A stretch of DNA of 64,000 bases from Pyrenula massariospora (Eukaryota; Ascomycota; Eurotiomycetes; Pyrenulales; Pyrenulaceae), in the NCBI GenBank assembly GCA_021030905.1, contig JAGFMI010000016.1, positions 558,001 through 622,000 on the forward strand, given 5' to 3'. The position numbers and the translations under genes were made by a program. This document shows positions 55,462 through 64,000 of this stretch, one piece after another; position 1 is the stretch's first letter; the number at the start of each line of letters is the position of its first letter. The notes under the pieces are model-generated. The model saw only the letters and a program-made list of their open reading frames with translations, made no database searches and was not told where the DNA came from.

Positions 55462-56801
55462 GTGTCCTCTCCAAAGCTGGCGCCACTATTATTCACCGAG
55501 GCGAAGCTGAATGATAAGGAGCCGACCCCGGTCATCCAACAACCGCCTGCTCACCGCGATTCTTCAACTTCACCTCCCATCTCAGCCTTAAATAACACCA
55601 TAGAGTCAACGTCTCCCGCCTCAAAAGGCGATCCTTCTGCTTTGTACACTCCGCGTCCATCACCGTCTCTCCAACATTCGTCCCAAGATCACGGTGAGGA
55701 CCGTCGCTCCGATCTGGCCTCTGAATCTCTCCACCACAATACCCATTTTCAGCCGCAGTCCACAGACAGTCTGGCTTCAACCGGAACATTGGCGGCTCCG
55801 CAGCTGAGGTACGTCATAACTCAACAACGTTTGGTTTGCATCTCCTCTGGGATCTCGCAACCGTTGGAACGGTGGCCAGCTGAAAAATGGGCTAATGCCA
55901 TCCACGGTACAGCGCTTACAATGGCAACATGACTTATCCGTCTACATCACCAGCCTCAACTGCTGGACCCGGGAATGCCCCGGTAAGTCCCTGTTGATAG
56001 CATTCACCCGCGAAATGCAGACTGACTCCCCTCGTTTTAGCCCGTATGCCAAAATTGCCAGACCTCCACAACTCCTTTATGGCGAAGAGATGAGTCTGGC
56101 TCTGTCCTCTGCAACGCGTGTGGATTGTTTCTCAAACTCCATGGCCGAGCGCGACCTATCTCCTTGAAAACAGATGTAATCAAATCCCGAAACCGTGTCA
56201 AGTCCCAAGCTCAGCAACAGAAGAGAAAGGTTGGTATCTAGCACAGTGTATGAGAGCTATTTCTGACGCATTCGCTCACCCGTAGGTCGACCAGGCCGCT
56301 TTGTCTGCATTAGCCAACGAAGCCGTGGCCTCCCCTGCCCAAAGGCGTCTATCTCATAATGGCACTTCGGAACGCTCAAACTCACCCGTCTCTCGGATCA
56401 ACACTCCATCTCTGTACCCTGACCCCAACATCGCTCCGCAACACCTTTTCGATGGGGCGGTGAACGGTACTGAAGGCACCTACCAGCCATCCCCTTCTCT
56501 TCCTGCCCTCCATTTGAGTCATCCTTCTCCAAGCTCAACCCCGTCACTGAACGGCAGACCACGCGAGCCGCCGCAGAGTCAAGAGGACAAATTATACCGC
56601 GAAAACACTCAACTTCGCACACGAGTCAGCGAGCTTGAGGTAGTGAACATGTTGATGAAATCCGATCTCGACACGGCACGGATTACTGAAAATGACCTCA
56701 AGCGGCGAATCAGTGAACTTGAGCAGCAACTGAAAGACAAAGACGTGGAACCGGCGAGCAAGAAGATGCGACTATCTGACGTCGTTCAAACTAATGATTG
56801 A
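55462..56801 (+). CDS. areB: AreB/ASD-4-type GATA factor with C-terminal zipper, 4+ exons (start unresolved)
   Basis: Exons are 55462-55808, 55913-55982, 56041-56229 and 56286-56801; from 55462 this is 373 codons. The GATA finger, [20 protein letters not shown] then [17 protein letters not shown] (CX2CX17CX2C), is followed by the basic tail [16 protein letters not shown]. The C-terminus is a coiled coil ([20 protein letters not shown] ... [12 protein letters not shown]), diagnostic of the AreB/NreB/ASD-4/Gzf3 group, which dampens nitrogen-activated transcription and affects development. No ATG begins the long Ser/Pro-rich exon 1 frame: 55462 is a GTG, and the first in-frame ATG is in exon 2 (NMTYPSTSP). 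An upstream exon or non-AUG initiation is needed for the long form. Confidence 0.85.
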
Positions 56802-59800
56802 CATCTCGGTCTTGCATAAATGTTACAAGGATCTGTGCGCTTTAGGCCGCCTCTTGGAAAGCCCGTCCGAGTCTTGGGATTCTCTTCAACATGATACCCT
56901 TCGAGATGTTATTTAGAGATTGCTGAATGCATTGTAATATTAAAGTGGGTTCCTAAGGATTCGGTCACAGCTCAGACGACCTCCTCGGCAAGGAGCTGAT
57001 ATCATGGAGTTCGATTTTGCGAGATGTATATAACTCTAAAAGCTAATCATTATATTGATAATGAGATAGACGGATACCATGTGGGTTTTCTATACTTACT
57101 TGGGGCACTTGACCGTGAAGGGGCCTTCGACAGCTAAGATTATCATGTTCATTCTCTTTAGGTAGAACCAAATGTTGCCCGTGCCTCTGTCAATGTTCCC
57201 GTCAAGTCGTCAGAGCCGTGGGTTTTCTAAAGCCAAAGAGGAAAGTATCTCAAGCATTGTGATTGGTTCATTTCGTACTACTAACAGCCAATCGATTCCT
57301 TCACATCATTACAACCCACAAGCTTATCCCTGACGAAAATCACCAACCGGCGCTGACCGATGCCAGGAACACGATGTTTGGTCTATTTCGGGCTCAGCAC
57401 ACAGGGCATGGTAATCATTGGTAAAACAGATACACTCGCTGACTCGACCTTTGGCGCTCGCTTCTTTGGCGAGTCTACCATTGTCAAATCCTGAAGCCGC
57501 TACACGCCAGTCTAACGACTAAGTAGTGTTTGCACATCGCACTTCGGAGATGTCCTTGACCTAGCCTAGTTCGTTCCCTGGATCAGTGAAGAGTGTTTTA
57601 GGTCTCCGTCATATTCTTAGCTTCTTTGACATCCTTTGAACTAGGTATGTATTCTTTAAGCTACGACTATCCTATCAAGCGGTTCCTCTCTCTGTCTTGC
57701 TGCCGTAATCTGCCTATAGACGTTTGCTTATAAACTTAATAAGACCTACCTAGCTTAAGGATATGTATGACTTTGAGAACCAGGAATTGTTAAATAGATC
57801 TACTGTGGGAAGGAGTGTGAAGTATGATGCGTGAAATATGCTCGGGTGCTGTCGCCGTCTTAGCTTCAGTGAGAAGCGTATGACAATATGATGCAAAGCT
57901 CTGCATGCAGAAGGCTAGGGCCTTACGACGAATGATCGGATGCCTGCAAAAAAGATTCAATGCGAGCCGTAGCCTCGTATCTGAAGCTGCGCTAGATTTT
58001 GGGGGCTAGGGACCCTGGATAGCTCGGCACGTGAGGCAAGGCAGAATGCGTTTCAACCTGAGTTGAGTTGCCGAAAGAAGAAATCTTCCACGACCGTTTC
58101 ATCTATCCTGCCCTACACGCCGTGCGATGGAGAATGCCGGTAAAGTGAACACAACCCCAGACAAACCGCCCAACTCAAAAGATGCACTACAGTCGATTCC
58201 CCACCAGGTCTACCATGTCTCAGCCTTCGGGACGATGATCGACAGGTACAAAACGCCAGTCGGGGGCCCGTGAGCGTCGACCAGAGCGGCCGGCGCTTGC
58301 CAGGAGTTGGACCTCCACCCAAACGCCCCCCTCCACGTCCTGCCACACCGTCCCTTTGACGAGCGATTTACCAACTAGAATTCGAGGTGTTCCTTGTCCC
58401 TTGCCCACTTTCAGGTAAGAAGGTTGGGAAATCTTCTTTCCACCCATATATTACTCTGGTTAAGGTTAGAACAGATCGGCTTCATCTCATTTTCATCTAG
58501 CTCCGTTAGTATCATCTATCCTTTTCCAGTGCCAAATGTGTGGACTATGGAAACTACAGTAAATCCTCAAAGTGCATCCACGATTGCACACTAACCTAAG
58601 ATGCGACAGGAGCGCGAGCAGAGCCCTGCTGCATCTCCTCTCGCCCGCTCCAACTGCAAGGCCATCAGGTTATCTCTGCAGCTTTTCATGACAAATGCAT
58701 TTTAACATCCGCAAAGGGTCTCTGACTGCAACGGCTCCGAATTTTCCGCGAGTCAACATCGCTCCATGACGATATTCCTTTTTCTGGAGTCGCTAGCAGG
58801 ACGGCCCTCAGGGCCGATTTCCCCAATGTCTGCCTCACAGGCCCGGCATGTTGGTTATTGGCCGGGTCACCCTATGCACGTACTGTTCTCTTTACTGGGC
58901 ATAAGGTAGGGTACTCTGTATTCGTCTTTCAAACCCTGTACAACCCAAGGGCCAACACCACCCAACACAATCTTCCTGTACAGTCCGTCTGCTCGTACTT
59001 AGGCCTGCAAGGCTGCAGTTGTAACAGCAAAGAACGTCTTTCTCGTGCCAAGATCTGCACATCTGCGAGGTAGGTCCAATACAGGAAACCTTTAAGCCTC
59101 TAACGTGCGGCTGAAAAGTCGCCCTAGCTCACCCTATCATCTAACTCACGCGCCGTCATTTGCTCCGTTAGTCAGGTACAGAAGCTATCCTGCGGCCCCC
59201 ACCTCCAACCTCATCCCTAACTCAGCCCTGACCTCCCATCATTCCATTACTATGGTATCTAGTGATGGCCCTCGATCGAGCTTAGAGACTCCACTCACCA
59301 AATCGATCATAAGTCAATAACAACGGGCGTATGCAACGCCCGTATCAGAACCATTCACTTTCAGGGCAACGGCTCTCCCCAATAAGCCCCTCACCATCAA
59401 CATCCACCCATCATCTTCTACCGTATGTTATTGGCAGAAAAACCTTTGGCACATTCATTCACGCCCTATCTGGACCCAACTGCCGACCCTGACCGGCAAC
59501 ACCCACACACCAACCTTTACGTACCTACCCAGCCGCGATCGGCAACTTCAAACCCGTCGCCGTTGAGCCCCCAAATCGCTCACACGCACCCAGGGGCAAC
59601 CATGTCTTCATTTGGACCATCTTGCGAGGACTGCGCTCCTCAGCAAAACCCTTCTACTTTCGCGGTAAAGCCCCCAAAAACCCCAAGCTGCATTGATTCG
59701 TCAATGGCCCGCGCAGACTTTTTACCCGCTACCCCTACTCGGTGCTTTGTGGTTGCCCGCGATCAGTCATCACTCCAATGCCCGGGTCGAGGCATACACC

Positions 59801-60641
59801 CTCCCCCGATCTGGTAGCCTGATCAGTTCACACCCAACCCGTCCCAGCCTGACTGACCAACCCGCTCAGCTCAGCAAGGTGCAGCTCAGCTCGGCGCCTG
59901 GGCGCAGCGCTCAGGGGGCTCTTGAACATCACATCAGCACTCAAAAATCCCGCGCAGCACAGCAGGTCTACGTTGGTTATGCAGAGAATCCGTGCATTCA
60001 GGCTGCGTGTAGAGGGGAGCTATTACTTTAGTCATTATTACCAAGAAGCTGTTCTTGAGCTAGGAAGAGTTGCCAGTTGAGGATCTTTCGCCAGCCACCG
60101 TACCGTCAAAGGAAATTTGAAACACATCGACATCCTTGTCCCCGTTGTAGATCATAGTAGGAATTGAGATCAATGTTGGGGATCCAAACAGGAGCAACAA
60201 AAAACATCAGACAGATCAACAGAGAGACTAGGAAATCGCTATGCTACTATCCTCCACAGAAATGAAAATGCGATCATTCGTTTCGTCAAAGTAGAGACGT
60301 CCCAGCTCATCGCCACATCTACCCCCACCTCTGGTCCCAATACACCACAGAAAAGAAAATATAGGATACCCAAGCGCCAAAGAAAGGGCCGCGGCAGAAA
60401 CGCCGTCATGGCTGCTTTCCTTCTTTCCCTGTAACGCCCATCCAGATGCTCCAAATCTTGTTCCTCGGGTTACCCCCGTCGCTGTGCCCGTCCTTAAATG
60501 CATCAAAAGAAAAAAGAAATGATCCGCTGAATCCAAAAACCGAGGTGGCTATGCTAGTACAAAGGAGATTCGTCCAAATCAGTGACGGTTGCCCTTGTTA
60601 TTGCTTGTATGGGTAGGATTTTGTTGTAATGTGTGCGTCTC
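56802..60641. other. 3.8-kb gene-free stretch between AreB-type and MedA genes
   Basis: Both neighbours end here, so it is a convergent 3' region far larger than others in the window. Frames at 58113-58346 (-) and 59425-59817 (+) lack domain character. From about 58900 to 60000 the plus strand is clearly C-rich with Pro/Thr/Ser-like frames, possibly composition only. An 8-bp perfect hairpin lies at 59323-59343. No rRNA, tRNA or transposon features were recognised. Confidence 0.5.
59323..59343. repeat. Small perfect hairpin
   Basis: ACGGGCGT (59323-59330) and ACGCCCGT (59336-59343) are exact reverse complements around the loop ATGCA. It stands in the gene-free stretch; it could be chance. Confidence 0.7.
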
Positions 60642-62946
60642 TTACACTCCACTCGACTGCGCCCCGTAGGCGTAAGAACCCGCGGCGGCTAAATACGGCT
60701 GTGAAGCAGCCAAACTCGAAGGTACCCTGTCGTATTCCATTGAGGGCATGCCTGTTGGGTTGGCTGTTGCCGGGTTCGTGTCCATAAAGGTAGCGAAATC
60801 CCATGAGCTTGTTGCCCGACTAACAGGGGCAGTCATAGGTTGGGGCGTATACTGTGGGGCAGACTGAGGATGGCCGGGAAGAGGTTGCTGCGGGTAAGAA
60901 TATGTTGCAGGAAATGAATAGCCACCTGTGTGTATAGCCGGGACCTGGAGACGGAGATCGGGCGGTGCGCCGCTGGCCGTAGGTTGCTGCCGTTGCGGCT
61001 GCCCAGAAGAGCGAGGTGAGTAATTTGTCGAGCTAAGGGAGGAGCCGTACATCGAGCTAGTGGAGGGTACATTTGTGATTCCAGGCGAGGCTGCTGAGTG
61101 AGTCTCAGCACTTCCGTCTGAAGCGCCTGCGCTTGGATAGGTAGAACTCGTTGGGGTGAGCAGGGCGCCGGCGGTCGAAGAGTAGCTGGCAGACTAGGTA
61201 AACGTTAGTTCTGGGGGAAATGATCTGCTCTAAAGGAAGCATACATATTTGCCAATAATCTTTTTCAGCGCATGTTTCAAAATCTTCCAGGGAAACACCT
61301 TCACATCCTTCTCAATATTGCGAGGCTTCGGCGTTGGAAAGCCCATGATGATCTTGAAAAAATCTTCACTATCAGCCTTAGCTTTGGATACGGTAAGAGG
61401 ACGAAATCCCTCCAGATTGCGCCGAATCCGATTCTTTTCCTCAACGGTGAATCGCACCGCAACCAAAGACTCAAGGAGGAAGATTGTATCCACGCTGGTG
61501 ACATAACATTCCTTCTTCTCTTCCCACCAAATGCAACTAATGCATATGCTGTTTGGTGGTCGATCTTCTGGGGCGACCGGTTTAAATTCGGCATGGATAG
61601 TGCTGCCACTCTGAGACCTTGTAAACAGAACAAGCCTTCTCTTCGTGTCCCATTCCTCCATATTCCAGCCCTCACCCATGCTGTCAAGGTCGCCATTCAG
61701 GCTCAACACTGCTTTTGACGGGTACATTGCGTAAGGGTTAAATGAATGCGTCCCTATTGATGATTTCCCTGTCGGTGGTACTGCGTTCGGTGACTGCACC
61801 AGGGTGGAAGTACGGATGAGAGGCGGATTGCCACTTTTGCCCGGAGAATTCCCTGCAGAAGGCCGAGGTGCGGGAGTCATGGGTTGCTGAGCTGCACGAT
61901 TTGGTTGATTGACCGTAGCGAAAGAAGGGCTCCATGATGGCGTGTGAGGCGAAGGCGCGGCAATCGACGTTTGTGAGGTCGCAGACGTGGAGTACTGATG
62001 GCCAACTGATCTTGGAGAGGCAGTTTGCTGATAGCGAGAATTGTAGACGCTTGCGCTTGTCGGGGTCGGCAGAAACGGGGAATACGGTGAGGCGGCGGCG
62101 GCGGCGTTGTAGTTAAAGCTTGCGGCGTTGCTGTCTTGAATTCGCAATTGTGTCTCAGATCGCTTGGAGGATCGTGGTCCATCTTCATCGGAACTGATGG
62201 AGACTTTCCGCTTTCTGGAGCTCTCGGTATATGGACCTGGTGGTGGTTGAACATTATATCTAAATGCACCGACCTCAACAGCAGCAGGGCCTTGCCCGAC
62301 ATTGCCAGTGTCCATCACAAGGCGCATGGGGACTGAGAAAGCAGCGTGACCAGTAGAATGAAAAGAAGGCACGTCGGCTGCGATTGCATACTGCTTCAGA
62401 GCCGCTCCCGGATCCGTCAGCTCTCGCACGGAACACGTAGTTTGCTGAGAACCAAAGAAGAGGTTGGGCGAGGAAGGCGCAGCGCGAAGGTCATGAGACG
62501 TCCGGAGATAGATGTTGACCCGAGTACCTTGGCTGCCCTCGTGTGGCTCGTAAGACGTAATCTCGGGCTCAGAACGGTCTCTGGGGTCGAAAATGGGCGT
62601 GCTTAGATCATGGCAGCCTGGTTGGGAGGGAAAGCCAGGGTCGGTCACAAAATGCACCTGGTCAGAGTCTGGAGGAGTGCCAGTCAGATTCGAGGAGTAG
62701 AGAAGGTTCGTTTGGTAAGGTGGCTGAGCAAAGGCGGCATAGGCTGAAGGATCGTGCAATCCAGCACTGGTATGGTAATCTGACGAGGGCTGTCGTTAGT
62801 CTATATTTGGACACGCTACTTGCATTACGTGGGATTCGTCGGCTCTACCCGCAGATCCCTGGTGTACGAATGCGATCAAGGGGGCCAAAACGAACAGCTG
62901 CCTTACCTAATAGACCAGCCTGTTGAGCCTTGCTGTAGTCCGACAT
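60642..62946 (-). CDS. medA: Medusa (MedA) developmental regulator, 3 exons (N-terminus may extend)
   Basis: Exons are 62946-62907, 62779-61245 and 61193-60642, giving 708 aa from MSDYSKAQQAGLL. The conserved MedA core lies near residues 380-530: LSLNGDLDSMGEGW, NSICISCIWWEEKKECYVTS, VDTIFLLESLVAVRFTVEEK, NRIRRNLEGFRPLTVSK and PRNIEKDVKVFPWKILKHAL, followed by KKIIGKYSASYSST across a 51-nt intron. Flanks are Ser/Pro/Gln-rich and disordered. MedA proteins control conidiophore development, sexual development and adhesion in Aspergillus, with Ren1 and Acr1 as relatives in Fusarium and Magnaporthe. The frame continues upstream as an acidic segment (FIFDDSDDFPDSG) to an acceptor near 63071, so the true start may be in another exon. 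Confidence 0.88.
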
Positions 62947-64000
62947 CGAAAGCACCCCTGCAGACGGGGCAAACAGCCCGCCCGAGCACTCCTCTTCGAC
63001 GTGAGATTCTCCGCTGTCCGGAAAGTCGTCGGAGTCGTCGAAGATGAAGGGCTGGAAGTCAGGGCCGGACTGCGGATTGGGTCAGTTAATGCGCAACAAT
63101 TGGGCTGCGATTACGGGAACAAACAAAACAAAATCTTTGATTTTAAACTTGAAAAGGTCTCTCACCTGGAAACGATCGATCTTTGAGTAAGCCAGATTGA
63201 AAATATTAAGGTAAAATCCACAGAAAAAGCAAGGCTAAGCGAGTGACTGGGTACGAACGATTGTAAGAGCGGCCGAAACCACTCAGGACTTGTTTGAACG
63301 AGAGACGAGCTGCCGCAGGAGGTCCCTACCGCAGATCGATGTGGGTGGAGGAGGAAATCAGAACGTGCTCAGTATTCGACATCCAGTGTTCCGACAGAAA
63401 ACAGTTGGGGAGACGAAGTTTGAGAAGTCGGTCTGAGGCAGAGATGTCCTTAATCTTGACTTATTGTAGTTCCAGGAAGACGATAGATGCGTCTTATTCC
63501 AAGATATCTCAATCAAAAATTCTGTTGGGCAAGTAGAAACCAGTGGTCCCTAATAGTCGGCTGTATTTGGTCGAGTTTCGGGAAGGTGAGCAGCTTCAAA
63601 CAACAGAAACAAAGACTGAAATCGCCGGACGAACTGCCACATTCATTAGTCAAACCATCAACCTTGTCAGATGCAGCCTAGGCGCAGAAGATCTCACCGA
63701 GTGAATAAAGGCTGGAACCGGGGGCACTTGCTGGCTCTGAAATATGAGACCGAGTCGTGCGATTTTTCGTCTCGCGAAATTGAAGAGCTGGATTCTGGCT
63801 TGCGGAATTCGTCAGCATCCAAGCCTCCATTAATTCAAGGACCATAGAATTCTGAAGTCGGGCGACTGCCACCGACGCAAGGAGTCTCAAATGCATCTTG
63901 GAAAGGACCATAACTTTGAAGATCATACATGAAATCCTGAGGCAACTGACCTTGGTCTCCCTGCAAATTATTCCGGCTCCCCTTGCAATGATTGCAATTA
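62947..64000. other. 5' region of medA
   Basis: Up to about 63071 the medA frame remains open and coding-like. A donor-like site (CCAG|gtgaga, about 63165) and acceptor (ccgcag, about 63072) suggest a leader intron. Further right, short minus-strand frames such as 63678-63926 could be upstream reading frames of a long leader. Nothing else is recognised before the window ends. Confidence 0.45.

Noticed and set aside
59425-59817. 130-codon Pro/Thr/Ser-rich frame
   Set aside because: Low-complexity composition from a C-rich stretch; no start context, motif or splice sites support it.
1-64000. tRNA, rRNA and CRISPR arrays
   Set aside because: I looked for cloverleaf-like arms with a T-loop GTTCGA pattern, rRNA-like blocks and regularly spaced repeats and found none that held up; CRISPR is not expected in a fungal nucleus.

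Overview
This window is nuclear DNA from a filamentous ascomycete (Pezizomycotina). Nearly every gene has 42-70 nt GT-AG introns with CTAAC/CTGAC-type branch sites. The gene set is typical of moulds: laccase, Zn2Cys6 factor, AreB-type GATA factor, medusa regulator, GPI-anchored SOD, P450 and patatin-like phospholipase. I cannot name the genus from sequence alone. All functional calls come from reading motifs and translated exons; no database search was run.

Layout. 1-10.8 kb: a secreted amidase running off the left edge (-), a five-exon laccase (-), a PTEN-type phosphatase (+), the mitoribosomal S4 protein NAM9 (-) and a small Myb/SANT-like protein (-). 10.8-13 kb is nearly empty. 13-19.2 kb is a compact housekeeping block with two head-to-head pairs, RRG7/MED21 and SPC24/FIS1, followed by an RNF126-type RING-H2 ubiquitin ligase. 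20.1-31.8 kb looks accessory: an Egt2-like class V PLP lyase (ergothioneine pathway) ends 58 bp from a convergent eight-exon cytochrome P450. A small basic protein, an MFS exporter, an orphan multispanning membrane protein and a CorA-like protein without the GMN motif follow.

32.7-43.2 kb holds a GPI-anchored Cu-only SOD-like protein, mitochondrial malate dehydrogenase, an HLTF/Rad5-type SNF2-RING ATPase, an IAH1-type GDSL esterase and a small Zn2Cys6 factor. 43.2-46 kb has no supportable gene. 46-49.6 kb carries a tandem minus-strand pair: a patatin-like phospholipase with a C-terminal C2H2-like motif and, almost touching its 3' end, a multi-exon membrane protein. 49.6-52.1 kb is gene-poor but contains a striking 83-bp near-palindrome. 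52.1-63 kb contains a type II PI 4-kinase (LSB6), an AreB/ASD-4-type GATA-zipper factor with no visible ATG, a 3.8-kb gene-free stretch, and a medusa (MedA) developmental regulator whose 5' end is unresolved near the right edge.

How the genes fit together: there is no single pathway. Mitochondrial functions recur (NAM9, RRG7, FIS1, MDH), as do phosphoinositide enzymes (PTEN, LSB6) and regulators of nitrogen use and development (AreB, MedA). I found no CRISPR array, rRNA, convincing tRNA, recognisable transposon or polyketide/peptide synthase. The most notable novelty candidates are the patatin/membrane-protein tandem, the isolated hairpin at 51.6 kb, the non-ATG 5' ends of the AreB and MedA reading frames, and sharp GC-rich patches inside single exons.
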